A stretch of DNA of 64,000 bases, taken from contig NZ_JANHLD010000002.1 in NCBI RefSeq assembly GCF_028682455.1, forward strand, positions 992,001-1,056,000, given 5' to 3'. The translations under genes were made by a program, and so were the position numbers. Position 1 is the stretch's first letter, and every line of letters starts with the position of its first letter. The notes under the pieces were generated by a model. It had not been told where the DNA came from. It saw only the letters and a list, made by a program, of their open reading frames with translations, and did not search any database. The DNA comes from Pseudomonas putida (lineage in GTDB: Bacteria > Pseudomonadota > Gammaproteobacteria > Pseudomonadales > Pseudomonadaceae). Below are positions 9,357 to 18,183 of the stretch, one piece after another.

Positions 9357-9566
9357 TCGGTGAGAGGCCCTTGCAGCACGTGTGCAATCGCAGGTGCCAT
9401 CGCGGGGCAAGCCGACACCCCCGAGTGGATATCTACTCAAACCTGATTATGCTTCAGCATGTGTTCACAATCTGCGCGATCAGTAGTCCAGACATCAGCC
9501 CCAGGGCCTGGGTGCGGCACTATCGATGAGGTGCTCCGGCCTACAAGAACAAGACGGAGAAGACTC

Positions 9567-11243
9567 ATGGCGGCAATCGACAACACAACTTCAGGCAGCG
9601 CCCCCAAACGCGGGATCACGCGGGAGGAGCGCAAGGTCATTTTTGCCTCCTCCCTGGGGACCGTGTTCGAGTGGTACGACTTTTACCTCTACGGCTCCCT
9701 CGCTGCGATCATCGCCAAGCACTTTTTCGCCGGCGTGAATGAAACCACCTCCTTCATCTTCGCCCTCCTGGCCTTCGCCGCAGGCTTTGCCGTTCGCCCC
9801 TTCGGCGCCATCGTGTTCGGCCGCCTGGGTGACATGATCGGACGCAAGTACACCTTTCTGATCACCATTGTGATCATGGGTGTCTCCACCGCCATTGTCG
9901 GCCTGCTGCCCAGCTACGCCACCATCGGGGTAGCGGCGCCGATCATCCTGATCTCCCTGCGGCTGCTGCAAGGCCTGGCGCTGGGCGGTGAGTACGGCGG
10001 CGCCGCCACCTATGTGGCCGAGCATGCACCGCAAGGCAAGCGCGGCTACTTCACCTCATGGATTCAGACCACCGCGACCCTTGGGCTGTTTCTGTCGCTG
10101 CTGGTGATCCTGGCGTGCCGCACCATCCTGGGCACTGAAGCCTTCGAGGCCTGGGGCTGGCGGATTCCATTCCTGCTGTCGATCCTGCTGCTGATTGTCT
10201 CGGTATACATCCGCCTGCAACTGAGCGAATCGCCGGTGTTCCAGAAAATGAAAGCCGAAGGCAAGGCCTCCAAGGCACCGCTGACCGAATCCTTTGCCCG
10301 CTGGGATAACCTCAAGATCGTGATCATGGCCCTGCTCGGCGGCACGGCAGGCCAGGCGGTGGTCTGGTACACCGGGCAGTTCTACGCGCTGTTCTTCCTG
10401 CTACAGACGCTCAAGATCGAACCGCAAACCGCCAACTTGCTGATTGCAGGCTCGCTGTTGATCGGCACGCCGTTCTTTATCCTGTTCGGCAGCCTGTCCG
10501 ACCGCATCGGCCGCAAGGGCATCATCATGGCCGGTTGCATCCTCGCCGCCCTCACCTACTTCCCGATCTTCCATGCGCTGACCCAGTACGGTAACCCCGA
10601 CGTGTTCACTGCCCAGGAGAAGAACCCGGTCACGGTAATTGCCGATCCCAGCCAGTGCTCGTTCCAGTTCGACCCGGTGGGCAAGGCCAAATTCACCAGC
10701 TCCTGCGACCTGGCCAAGAGCGTGCTGGCCAAACGGGCCATTCCCTACGAAAACCAGAAGGCTGAACCGGGCACCGTCGCGCAGATACGCATTGGCGAGA
10801 ACGTGATCCAGAGCTTCGAGGGCACCGGCATGCCGGCCGCCGACTTCAAGGTCCAGAATGATGCCTTCGCCGTTACCCTGGGCACGGCGCTGAAGAATGC
10901 CGGCTACCCCGAAAAGGCCGACCCGGCCAAGACCAACTACCCCATGGTGCTGTTGCTGCTGACCATCCTGGTAATCTACGTGACCATGGTGTACGGCCCG
11001 ATTGCCGCGTGGCTGGTGGAGCTGTTCCCGACCCGTATCCGCTACACCTCGATGTCACTGCCCTACCACATCGGCAACGGCTGGTTCGGAGGCTTTCTGC
11101 CGACGGTGGCATTTGCCATGGTGGCGGCGACCGGGGATATCTACTACGGGCTGTGGTACCCCATCGTCATCGCGGTGATGACGGCCATCCTGGGCACCTT
11201 CTTCCTGCCGGAAACCAAGGACCGCGAGATCAATCAGATCTGA
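9567..11243 (+). CDS. MFS transporter, metabolite:H+ symporter (MHS) family
   Basis: Inner-membrane symporter of 558 residues. N-terminal MHS hallmarks are SSLGTVFEWYDFYLYGSLA, then FGAIVFGRLGDMIGRKYTF and LRLLQGLALGGEYGGAATYV; a second-half signature is FGSLSDRIGRKGI. CGGAGAAGACTC precedes the ATG at 9567. Between about residues 350 and 455 it carries a roughly 100-residue hydrophilic insertion with two cysteines (SQCSF, SSCDL) before the late helices (NYPMVLLLLTILVIYVTMVY). That makes it longer than the usual 430-450 residues of the family. Substrates of MHS proteins include organic acids, shikimate and betaines; this one is unassigned. Confidence 0.9.
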   Translation: MAAIDNTTSGSAPKRGITREERKVIFASSLGTVFEWYDFYLYGSLAAIIAKHFFAGVNETTSFIFALLAFAAGFAVRPFGAIVFGRLGDMIGRKYTFLITIVIMGVSTAIVGLLPSYATIGVAAPIILISLRLLQGLALGGEYGGAATYVAEHAPQGKRGYFTSWIQTTATLGLFLSLLVILACRTILGTEAFEAWGWRIPFLLSILLLIVSVYIRLQLSESPVFQKMKAEGKASKAPLTESFARWDNLKIVIMALLGGTAGQAVVWYTGQFYALFFLLQTLKIEPQTANLLIAGSLLIGTPFFILFGSLSDRIGRKGIIMAGCILAALTYFPIFHALTQYGNPDVFTAQEKNPVTVIADPSQCSFQFDPVGKAKFTSSCDLAKSVLAKRAIPYENQKAEPGTVAQIRIGENVIQSFEGTGMPAADFKVQNDAFAVTLGTALKNAGYPEKADPAKTNYPMVLLLLTILVIYVTMVYGPIAAWLVELFPTRIRYTSMSLPYHIGNGWFGGFLPTVAFAMVAATGDIYYGLWYPIVIAVMTAILGTFFLPETKDREINQI

Positions 11244-11257
11244 ACCAGCGGCCTGAT

Positions 11258-11305
11258 CGCGGGGCCCGCTCCCACCGAGAGTGAATATGGGAGCGGGCTT
11301 GCCCA
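11258..11305. repeat. REP pair, imperfect inverted arrangement
   Basis: GGGCCCGCTCCCA and its inverted partner TGGGAGCGGGCTTGCCC face each other with a spacer of about 15 nt. The pair lies between the convergent MHS transporter and the unknown gene ending at 11324, and could fold as a hairpin terminator. Confidence 0.65.
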
Positions 11306-11323
11306 GTGATGCAAGGCTACCGA

Positions 11324-11872
11324 CTACTGATACCCTCGCCAGTACGCCTCGACCCGCCACAACGGCTGGCCATCGAGCGCAACACGAATGCCATCGATCA
11401 CAGCCTGGTACTGGCCGGCATCGAACTTCGACCAACGCTGCTTGCGTGCAACGGACCAGATTTTGCGCAAACCACCCACATCACCCTGATAGAGCTCATC
11501 GAGCAGCAGTGCATCAATCGGCGGGTGCAGCGCCTGCACATGCGGATGCAACTCCTGGCCCCCACACACAAAAGCACCCTTGAGATACACGTTGATCAGT
11601 TTGGCTGCCACGCCATGGCCGAAGCCACTGAGCCCCTTGGCCGCGGCAACTTCAATGGCCGTCGTGCACCAGCGGGCATGGACGATATCGATCTGGCCAG
11701 GCTCCGGCAAAAGCAACGGATCGGCCAGCAACTGGTGCAGGCCCACCGCTTCAATAATCGTCTTGCCCGTCATCACATCGAAGCGGCAGGTCTTGGTACT
11801 GGCGGCACGGCTCGCCGCCCAGGCCGCGTAGCGGTGTTTGTGTTCGGCGATGTGGTACGTGTGCAGCGCCAT
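11324..11872 (-). CDS. uncharacterised protein, possible HhH-GPD-like helical fold
   Basis: A 182-residue protein without signal peptide or membrane segment, probably cytoplasmic. I do not recognise a named family with certainty. The most distinctive part is a helical core, FGHGVAAKLINVYLKGAF, followed by HPPIDALLLDEL. The order 'G-G-K helix, then P-x-D' vaguely recalls helix-hairpin-helix DNA glycosylases, but this is inference from a few residues. The ATG at 11872 is preferred over the open upstream frame because GGAGGTTACTGAG precedes it. The start lies one base after the stop of the upstream gene, so the two are almost certainly co-translated. Confidence 0.75.
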   Translation of the reverse strand: MALHTYHIAEHKHRYAAWAASRAASTKTCRFDVMTGKTIIEAVGLHQLLADPLLLPEPGQIDIVHARWCTTAIEVAAAKGLSGFGHGVAAKLINVYLKGAFVCGGQELHPHVQALHPPIDALLLDELYQGDVGGLRKIWSVARKQRWSKFDAGQYQAVIDGIRVALDGQPLWRVEAYWRGYQ

Positions 11873-11873
11873 C

Positions 11874-13037
11874 TCAGTAACCTCCCTGAATATGCATGAG
11901 GTGCAACAGGTGCTCGACGATTTTCCCAGGCGAGACATCCGATTCCGCACCCGGCCGGATGGCCTGGGGCGCAGGGATGCCCCGGTAGAAAGTACCCTGC
12001 AGACGAGGCAGCGCACCTGCCCGAGGGTGCCTGGCGGTAGTGCAAGGTGCTGTCCTCGAGAGCAGCAGGCACAGGATCACCTTCTCGCGCAGGCTGCCCC
12101 GTGGGCGCTTGTCGCCAGCACGGGCCATGGCTTCGAACAGTTTGTGCATGTAGCACGAGAGGTGGAACACATCGTCCTCGGCCAGGGCATGCGCCCGGCT
12201 GATGGCAACATCGACCCGGCAGGAAAAGCGGCTGTGCTTTTCGATTTGCAGTCGTGCCCGTTCAGGGTGCAGGTAATTGCCGGCAGCCTCGATGACGTCG
12301 GCTTGCACACCCTGCACCACGAACTCGAAGCGTTGCTGGCCTTGGTCGTCGTCTTCGCGAGGCTGGCTGCGGTACAGCTCGATAGGCGCCGGTGCAGGCC
12401 TTTTGTCTGCCTTGCCTGGAACTTCCTGCAACTGCACATCGAGCGTGAAGCCCAACATATCCAGGTGAGACAGGGCCTGGCCGATAATTTCGCCAATACG
12501 CCGGCGGTAGTCGCGATTGAACTGCCCCTGGTGCTCGAAAAAAGCCCCTTCGACTTCGTGGATGTCCCAGAGGATTTCGTGCAAGTGCTCACAGGTTTCG
12601 AAGTACCAGAAGCTGAGCTGTGCAGGCAGTTCGCGGGACCATGGCTGCACCGGCATGGCTGCGCTCGCCTGCTCGCCACGCAACGCCTCGAGTTCGGCCT
12701 GCAGTTGCTCGATCTGTTGTTGGTAGCCTTTGACGGTGGTTCGATGCTGCTTTTCCTGAGCCTTGAGGCTCTTGGCCAGGTCAGCGGTAGCAGACAATCG
12801 ACTGAGCTGGGTCTGCCCCGGCGTCGCCACAAAACTGGCCACCGGTACCCGCGCCCCCTGCCCCAGCAACTGGTCGCACCATTTGGCGAAGGTCATGCCT
12901 TGCGCAGCCTTCGAAGAAACGGGTCCCTTCAGCGCCCGGTCCAACTGGGCCTCTTGCAACGCGGAGAAATCCGCCAGCACGCCATACTTGTTCAGCACAC
13001 TCAGCTGTGCCGCCCTGGCCTTGTTCTCTGCACTCAA
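11874..13037 (-). CDS. uncharacterised coiled-coil-containing protein
   Basis: About 387 residues, cytoplasmic by composition, with no family recognised. A coiled-coil stretch (TADLAKSLKAQEKQHRTTVK, then GYQQQIEQLQAELEALRGEQ) is followed by a mixed domain containing YFETCEHLHEILWDIHEVEG and QFNRDYRRRIGEIIGQALSH. The tail ends SPGKIVEHLLHLMHIQGGY. The start is uncertain: TTG at 13037 has GGAG 8 nt upstream and gives MSAENKARAAQL, while an alternative GTG at 13067 adds ten residues. The gene directly precedes, and is translationally coupled to, the smaller protein at 11324-11872. The pair is unrelated to the flanking transporters. Confidence 0.72.
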   Translation of the reverse strand: MSAENKARAAQLSVLNKYGVLADFSALQEAQLDRALKGPVSSKAAQGMTFAKWCDQLLGQGARVPVASFVATPGQTQLSRLSATADLAKSLKAQEKQHRTTVKGYQQQIEQLQAELEALRGEQASAAMPVQPWSRELPAQLSFWYFETCEHLHEILWDIHEVEGAFFEHQGQFNRDYRRRIGEIIGQALSHLDMLGFTLDVQLQEVPGKADKRPAPAPIELYRSQPREDDDQGQQRFEFVVQGVQADVIEAAGNYLHPERARLQIEKHSRFSCRVDVAISRAHALAEDDVFHLSCYMHKLFEAMARAGDKRPRGSLREKVILCLLLSRTAPCTTARHPRAGALPRLQGTFYRGIPAPQAIRPGAESDVSPGKIVEHLLHLMHIQGGY

Positions 13038-13149
13038 CGCCTGCTCTCCATGACCACCCCACGGCACGCACTCGCCTGCCGTCCATTGGGCGAGAGCATG
13101 CCAGCAGGCAAGGCAAAGTGCCAGCAGGGATCAATGACCTTTGCCAGCG

Positions 13150-14358
13150 TCAGCTGAAGGCGTTGATGAACCAGGTAATCAGCGGCAGCGCGACGATGTC
13201 GATCAGCACCGCGCCACACAGCGGTACGATGATGAAGGCCTTATAGGAGAACACCTTGTAGTGGTCACAGATGGCGCCCATGTTGGCCACCGCGTTCGGC
13301 GTGGCGCCCAGGCCATGGCCCATGTAGCCAGCGCACAGCACCGCCGCGTCGTAGTTGCCGCCGAACAGGCGGAACAGCACGAAGATACACAGCAACACCA
13401 TGATCACTACCTGCACCACCAGGATCACCAGCAGCGGCAGGCCGAGTTGTTCCAGCTCCCAGAACTTGAGGCTCATCATCGCCATCGTCAGGAACATGCC
13501 CAGGCTGATGTCCCCCAGGGTACTGACCGCGTTGTCGGGAATCTCGATCACCCGGGCGCGGTCGTTGAGGTTACGCAGGATAATGGCGACGAACATCGCA
13601 CCAACGTACACCGGCAGGACGATGCCCAGGTGCGCCTTCAAGGCATCGCCGATCCAGAAGCCCAGCACCATGATCACCAGCATGCAGGTCAGCAGGCGCA
13701 GCAACACCGGGGCGTCGAGGGTGACGCTCGGCGACTCGTTGGCTTTTTCCAGGGCTTGCAGGGTGTCGACCTTGTCGGCCTGTACCACCAGCTTCTTGCG
13801 GTCGATCAGGTAGCGCGCCACCGGGCTGCCGAGCAGGCCGCCAGCAACCATGCCGAAGGTCGCCGAGGCCAGGGCCGCCGTAGTCGCTCCCACCGTACCC
13901 AGGTTTTCGGCGATCGGCCCGAACGCGGCCGCCGCACCAAAGCCCCCTTCCAGCGACACGGCACCGGCCATGATGCCCAGCAACGGGTCGATGCCCAGCG
14001 CCTTGGCCATGCCGACACCCACCAGATTCTGCAACAGGGCCAGGCCCCAGCAAGCGCCCAGGTAGATGAACAGGATCTTGCCACCCTGGCGCAGCAGGCC
14101 CAGGCTGCCGCCAAGGCCGACGGTGGTGAAGAACGCCACCATCAGCGGCGTTTGCATCGCGGTATCGAGCTTGATGTCCAGCAGTTGCTGGTCACGCAGC
14201 AGCCATACCGCCAGGGCGAAGCCGAAGCCGCCAATCACCGGCGCCGGTACACAGAGTTGGCGCAGCCAGTAGCTGTGTTTTTTCAGTTGTGAGCCCATCG
14301 CCAGCAGCAGGAGCGCCAGGGCAACGGTAGTCAGTGCATCGAGTTGCAATGTCAGCAT
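13150..14358 (-). CDS. gltS: sodium/glutamate symporter GltS
   Basis: A 402-residue inner-membrane protein of the ESS family that imports glutamate with Na+. Family features include PVIGGFGFALAVWLL, the glycine-rich segment LMVAFFTTVGLGGSLGLLR, GAVSLEGGFGAAAAFGPIAE in the first repeat, and GYMGHGLGATPNAVANMGAI near the C-terminus. The length matches GltS proteins. It is the last gene of a minus-strand set after an IclR regulator and a formimidoylglutamase-like enzyme (47 bp gap). Glutamate is that enzyme's expected product, which supports a common theme of glutamate supply. Confidence 0.92.
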   Translation of the reverse strand: MLTLQLDALTTVALALLLLAMGSQLKKHSYWLRQLCVPAPVIGGFGFALAVWLLRDQQLLDIKLDTAMQTPLMVAFFTTVGLGGSLGLLRQGGKILFIYLGACWGLALLQNLVGVGMAKALGIDPLLGIMAGAVSLEGGFGAAAAFGPIAENLGTVGATTAALASATFGMVAGGLLGSPVARYLIDRKKLVVQADKVDTLQALEKANESPSVTLDAPVLLRLLTCMLVIMVLGFWIGDALKAHLGIVLPVYVGAMFVAIILRNLNDRARVIEIPDNAVSTLGDISLGMFLTMAMMSLKFWELEQLGLPLLVILVVQVVIMVLLCIFVLFRLFGGNYDAAVLCAGYMGHGLGATPNAVANMGAICDHYKVFSYKAFIIVPLCGAVLIDIVALPLITWFINAFS

Positions 14359-14404
14359 GGTTAAGCACTCTTGTTTTTATACTTGGATTAGTGATGTAAG
14401 CGGC

Positions 14405-15343
14405 TCAGTCGACCAGGCTTGCCAGCAGCCGCGCGCCGATCCGCGCGGTGCGGTTGTCCTGGTCCAGGCCCGGGTTGAGTTCAGCGATATCGGCCATGCG
14501 CAACTTGCCACTGGCCTTGGCGCGCCTGGCCAGATGTTCGACCACCATCAGGTCGACACCGTGGGCCGACGGCGCGCTGACCCCCGGGGCCTGGCTTGCC
14601 GGCAACACGTCCAGGCACAGCGTCATGTACAGGTGGTCGATGCCGTCGAGAAATTCGTCGACGAAGGCTTCGATGGCAACGATGTTCCAGGGCTGCATTT
14701 GTCGATCCAGGCAATAGCGCACGTTCAAGCGCGCCGCCTGGTCGAACAGGGCCTGGGTATTGTTCAGCTCGCTCACCCCCAGGCAGCAGTAGTCGAAGCT
14801 CATGCCCGCCGCTTGGCAGTATTCGGCGATCTGCCGGAACGGCGTGCCGGAACTGCTTTGCTCGGCATGGCGCAAGTCGAAGTGGGCATCGAAGTTGAGG
14901 ATGCCGATGCGTGGCGCCGGGTGCTGGCTGCGCAAGTGCTGGGCGAGGCCGAGGAAACTGGCATAGGCAATTTCGTGACCGCCACCCAGGCCCAGGGGCA
15001 AATGGCCCTGTTCGAGCAGTTGGCTGACGCGCTTGGCATAGGCCAGTTGCGCGCCCTCCAGGTCAGTCCCGATACAGACAACGTCGCCGCTGTCATAGAG
15101 GGGGCGCTGGCCACGCCAGGCCAGGTTGGCCAGGGCCTTGCGCAGGGCCGGAGGCCCCTGGCGCGCACCACTGCGGCCCTGGTTGCGGGTAACGCCCTCG
15201 TCACAGGCCAGCCCGACCAGCGTTGTGCCGGGTGGTTGCGCGCGGCTGTAGGCTTGCACCCACTGGTGCCAGCGCAGCGCCAACGATCCTTCGCCAGCAT
15301 CGATACGGCCCTGCCAGAGAGGCATGGCAAGATTTGCAGTCAT
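14405..15343 (-). CDS. hutG: formimidoylglutamase-like protein (arginase/agmatinase superfamily)
   Basis: A 312-residue ureohydrolase-fold enzyme most like HutG, which hydrolyses N-formimidoyl-L-glutamate to L-glutamate and formamide. Metal-site motifs are [10 protein letters not shown] and [11 protein letters not shown], and the third motif reads [18 protein letters not shown]. In classical arginases that position is SxDxD, so a cysteine stands where the first aspartate is expected. GGAGTACCCCGC precedes the ATG. It sits between an IclR regulator (20 bp) and gltS. No other histidine-utilisation genes are in the window, so the natural substrate could be another guanidino or formimino compound. 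Confidence 0.78.
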   Translation of the reverse strand: MTANLAMPLWQGRIDAGEGSLALRWHQWVQAYSRAQPPGTTLVGLACDEGVTRNQGRSGARQGPPALRKALANLAWRGQRPLYDSGDVVCIGTDLEGAQLAYAKRVSQLLEQGHLPLGLGGGHEIAYASFLGLAQHLRSQHPAPRIGILNFDAHFDLRHAEQSSSGTPFRQIAEYCQAAGMSFDYCCLGVSELNNTQALFDQAARLNVRYCLDRQMQPWNIVAIEAFVDEFLDGIDHLYMTLCLDVLPASQAPGVSAPSAHGVDLMVVEHLARRAKASGKLRMADIAELNPGLDQDNRTARIGARLLASLVD

Positions 15344-15363
15344 GCGGGGTACTCCAGGTTGAT

Positions 15364-16089
15364 TCAGTCCAGCCGCGCACCTACGCGCAGGGCGACCTCA
15401 CGGGTCCAGCGAGTCAGGCGCTCGCTGTTGTGCTCGGCGCGAAACGCCGGGGCCATCAGGCTGATCGCCCCATGCAGGCGGTCACGGCTGTCGAGGACCG
15501 GGGCGCTGACACCCCAGATACCGTCGTCGATTTCGCTCAGGCTCACGGCGTAGCCCTGGGCGCGAATGGGGATGAAGCTCTGGCGATACCGCTCGTAACC
15601 CTCGGCATCCACGCCATGCTCATGAAGGATCGCCTGGCAGCGCTCGGGCTCCATGTGTGCCAGCAGCACCCGCGCCGAGGCGCCGACCAACAGCGGCTGG
15701 GCCAGGCCCTTCTGGTAGCAGCAACGCAGTGGCTGCACGCTGTCGAACAATTCGATGCAAATGGCCTGGCCGTTACTTGGCACCATCAACGCCACGCTTT
15801 CCTGGCTGAGCTCTGCCAGGCGCTTGAGCTCGGGCTGGGCGAGCGACACCAACAGCGCCTGGCGATCGAACTTCTTCGCCAACTGCAGGCAGGCAGGCCC
15901 TGGCAGATAGCGACCGTGGCCGTTGTCCTCGGCCAGCCCCCAGCGCAGCAACGTCTTCAGATGCCGGTAGGTGCTACTCAAGGGTTGCGCCAACTGCAGG
16001 CTCAATTCCTTGGCCGACAAGGCTTCATTGGCCTGGCCAAGGGCAACGAGAATCTGCAGCAGGCGATCGGTCGGGGTGGTGTAGTTCAT
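15364..16089 (-). CDS. IclR-family transcriptional regulator
   Basis: A 241-residue regulator with an N-terminal winged helix ([20 protein letters not shown], then [20 protein letters not shown]) and a C-terminal effector domain ([15 protein letters not shown], then [30 protein letters not shown]). These are standard IclR landmarks. AAGGAGCACAC before the ATG at 16089 gives the start MNYTTPTDR; a 20-codon upstream extension is not supported. It heads a minus-strand operon with the formimidoylglutamase-like gene and gltS. A perfect 19-bp palindrome 53-71 bp upstream is a candidate autoregulatory operator. Confidence 0.9.
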   Translation of the reverse strand: MNYTTPTDRLLQILVALGQANEALSAKELSLQLAQPLSSTYRHLKTLLRWGLAEDNGHGRYLPGPACLQLAKKFDRQALLVSLAQPELKRLAELSQESVALMVPSNGQAICIELFDSVQPLRCCYQKGLAQPLLVGASARVLLAHMEPERCQAILHEHGVDAEGYERYRQSFIPIRAQGYAVSLSEIDDGIWGVSAPVLDSRDRLHGAISLMAPAFRAEHNSERLTRWTREVALRVGARLD

Positions 16090-16141
16090 GTGTGCTCCTT
16101 GCGAACATGGTGCACAGAGTTTTCCCAGGGAGTGAAACAGG

Positions 16142-16160
16142 ATTCCCACTGAGTGGGAAT
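16142..16160. promoter_or_regulatory. perfect 19-bp palindrome, candidate IclR operator
   Basis: ATTCCCACTGAGTGGGAAT has 9-bp arms around a central G and is followed by an AT-rich stretch. It lies 53-71 bp upstream of the IclR start codon, within the expected promoter region of the iclR-hutG-gltS set. Assignment to this regulator is by position. Confidence 0.6.
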
Positions 16161-16240
16161 TTTATTGATTAAAGTCGACGGAGGGTGTGCTGGCACACCT
16201 GGACAAGAGGCCGCAGACGAATGGCTGCGGCGCAGGGGTA

Positions 16241-16552
16241 TCAATCCTTGCCGAATACCGGCCGGAAGAACGAACGCTCGTAGCTGAGGATGCACCGGGT
16301 GTCCTGGGCGTACTGGAATGCCGCAATGCATTCAGGATCGTTCATGGAGTCCTGGCGATAGCGCTCGTACTCGGCAAGGCTTGGAAAGGTGAACATTGCC
16401 AGGGCAATGTTGTTGGCGCCTTCGCTGGGCAGGAAGTAACCGTGGTGCTGGCCGCCAAAGCGCTCCACCAAGGGGATCCACAGTTTGCCGTAGTGTTCGA
16501 ACTCGACGAGTTTGCAAGGGTCCAGGACGTAGCGTAGATAGCAGGTGACCAT
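16241..16552 (-). CDS. NIPSNAP family protein
   Basis: A 103-residue ferredoxin-like alpha/beta-barrel protein of the NIPSNAP family. It begins MVTCYLRYVLDPCKLVEFEH and contains YGKLWIPLVERFGGQHHGYF, FPSLAEYERYRQDSM and a C-terminal YERSFFRPV. AAGGAAGCACGCCT precedes the ATG. It is a monocistronic gene upstream of the IclR operon. Bacterial members have no well-defined activity, and the neighbours do not clarify it. Confidence 0.88.
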   Translation of the reverse strand: MVTCYLRYVLDPCKLVEFEHYGKLWIPLVERFGGQHHGYFLPSEGANNIALAMFTFPSLAEYERYRQDSMNDPECIAAFQYAQDTRCILSYERSFFRPVFGKD

Positions 16553-16686
16553 AGGCGTGCTTCCTTGTTAGTGGAGGGTTGCAAACGCCTATCCTCGCAG
16601 TTGGCCCGCTGCAGTGAAAGCCTGGGCGTGCACCCAGGTGCTGGAAAGCCCACGCCCGTCATCCGGTTCACCGCGAACAGGGTCGA

Positions 16687-18183
16687 TCAGTAATCCTCTT
16701 CAGGCGCCTCGGCAAACGCCGCCTGCGCATCCCACCCGCCGCCCAGCGCGGCGATCAACTGCACGCTCGCCACCAGGCGGCCCTGCAGCAGGTTGAGAAC
16801 GCTGCGCTCGTTGCTCAGGGCGGTGGTCTGCACGTTGACGACGTCCAGGTAGGCGATCAAGCCCGCCTTGTACTGGTTGTTGGTCAGGCGCAACGACTCG
16901 CGGGCGGAGTCCAGGGCTTCGCTGCGAATCCGCGCTTCATCTTCGTAGACCTTGAGCTGCACCAGGTAGTTTTCCACTTCCTTGAAGCCGTCGAGCACGG
17001 CCTGGCGGTACTGCGCCACGGTCTGGTCGTAGACCGCTTCGGTGCGATCGACCTCGGCGGAACGCTGGCCGCCATCGAACAGGGTCATGGCCAACTGCGG
17101 GCCCACCGACCAGAAGCGGTTCGGCAGGCTGATCCAGTCGTTGAAGCTGCTACTGCTGTAGCCGCCATTGAGGCTCAGGGTCAGGTCCGGGTAGTAGGCC
17201 GCCCTGGCCACGCCGATGCTGGCGTTGGCCGACATGACCTTGCGCTCGGCCGAGGCGATGTCGGGACGCCGCTCCAGCAGCTGCGAGGGCAGCGCCACTG
17301 GCACGTCGGGCAGCGCCGGGATGTCCTGGCTGTCGGCCAGGGCAAAGTCTGCCGGCGCCTTGCCCAACAGCACCGCAATGGCGTTCTCCAACTGGGCGCG
17401 TTGCCAGACCAGGTCGATCAGGTCGGCCTGGGTGGTCTTGAGCTGGGTTTGCGCCTGGGCCACCGCGTCCTTGCCGGAGACGCCGGCACGGTACTGGTTC
17501 TGCGTCATGGTCAGCGAACGCTGGTAGGCCTCGACGGTGGCTTCGAGCAGGCGCTTCTGTTCATCCATGACCCGCAATTGCAGGTAGTTCTGCACCAGCT
17601 CCGACTGCAGGCTCAGGCGAATGGCCGCCATGTCGGCAAGGCTCGCCTGGGCACTGGCTTCGTTGGCCGCCAGGCCGTCGCGCAGCTTGCCCCAGAGGTC
17701 GGCCTCCCAGCTCACGCCCAGGGTGGTGCTGTAGGTGTCGCGGATACCGCTGCTGTTGTTGCTCAGGCTGGAGCTGGAGCTACCGGTGCCCTGGCTCGAG
17801 CGGGTCTTGCCAGCGTTCAGGTCCAGGCTTGGGAACAGTGCGCCACGGGCACTGCGCACCAGGGCCTGGGCCTGGCGGTACTGGGCTTCGTACTGGGCGA
17901 CGGTCTGGTTGCTGGCGTTGAGCTGGGCAACCAGGTCATTGAGCCGCGCATCGCCATACAGCTCCCACCAGGAACCGCGTGCCAGGGCATCCGACGGATT
18001 GGCCTGACTCCAGCCGGCCGCATGCTTGAATTGCACAGGCGTAGGGCTTTCCGGCCGGTGGTAGTCCGGGCTCAGGGTGCAGGCGCTGAGCATGGCCAGG
18101 CACAGGCCGCTTGCCAGCAAGCGTGAGCCACGGGCGCCGAGCAGCTGCAGCGAGCGGTTGGAAAGGGTCGGACGTCGGGTCAT
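16687..18183 (-). CDS. opmB: RND efflux outer-membrane lipoprotein (NodT/OprM family)
   Basis: A 498-residue TolC-like channel, the outer-membrane part of the tripartite pump encoded by the three genes upstream. A lipoprotein signal peptide ends in the lipobox LSAC, with Cys35 as the lipidated residue, followed by TLSPDYHRP as usual for OprM-type channels. Two repeated outer-membrane-factor domains are visible (WWELYGDARLNDLVAQLNAS and LLERRPDIASAERKVMSANA). The start codon overlaps the stop of the upstream permease by 4 bp. By gene order it corresponds to OpmB of the P. aeruginosa MuxABC-OpmB system. Confidence 0.92.
   Translation of the reverse strand: MTRRPTLSNRSLQLLGARGSRLLASGLCLAMLSACTLSPDYHRPESPTPVQFKHAAGWSQANPSDALARGSWWELYGDARLNDLVAQLNASNQTVAQYEAQYRQAQALVRSARGALFPSLDLNAGKTRSSQGTGSSSSSLSNNSSGIRDTYSTTLGVSWEADLWGKLRDGLAANEASAQASLADMAAIRLSLQSELVQNYLQLRVMDEQKRLLEATVEAYQRSLTMTQNQYRAGVSGKDAVAQAQTQLKTTQADLIDLVWQRAQLENAIAVLLGKAPADFALADSQDIPALPDVPVALPSQLLERRPDIASAERKVMSANASIGVARAAYYPDLTLSLNGGYSSSSFNDWISLPNRFWSVGPQLAMTLFDGGQRSAEVDRTEAVYDQTVAQYRQAVLDGFKEVENYLVQLKVYEDEARIRSEALDSARESLRLTNNQYKAGLIAYLDVVNVQTTALSNERSVLNLLQGRLVASVQLIAALGGGWDAQAAFAEAPEEDY

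Noticed and set aside
11874..12160. Possible frameshift near the Pro/Arg-rich end of the coiled-coil protein
   Set aside because: The frame continues into a structured-looking tail (SPGKIVEHLLHLMH) and ends at a stop overlapping the next gene's ribosome site, so it is kept as intact.
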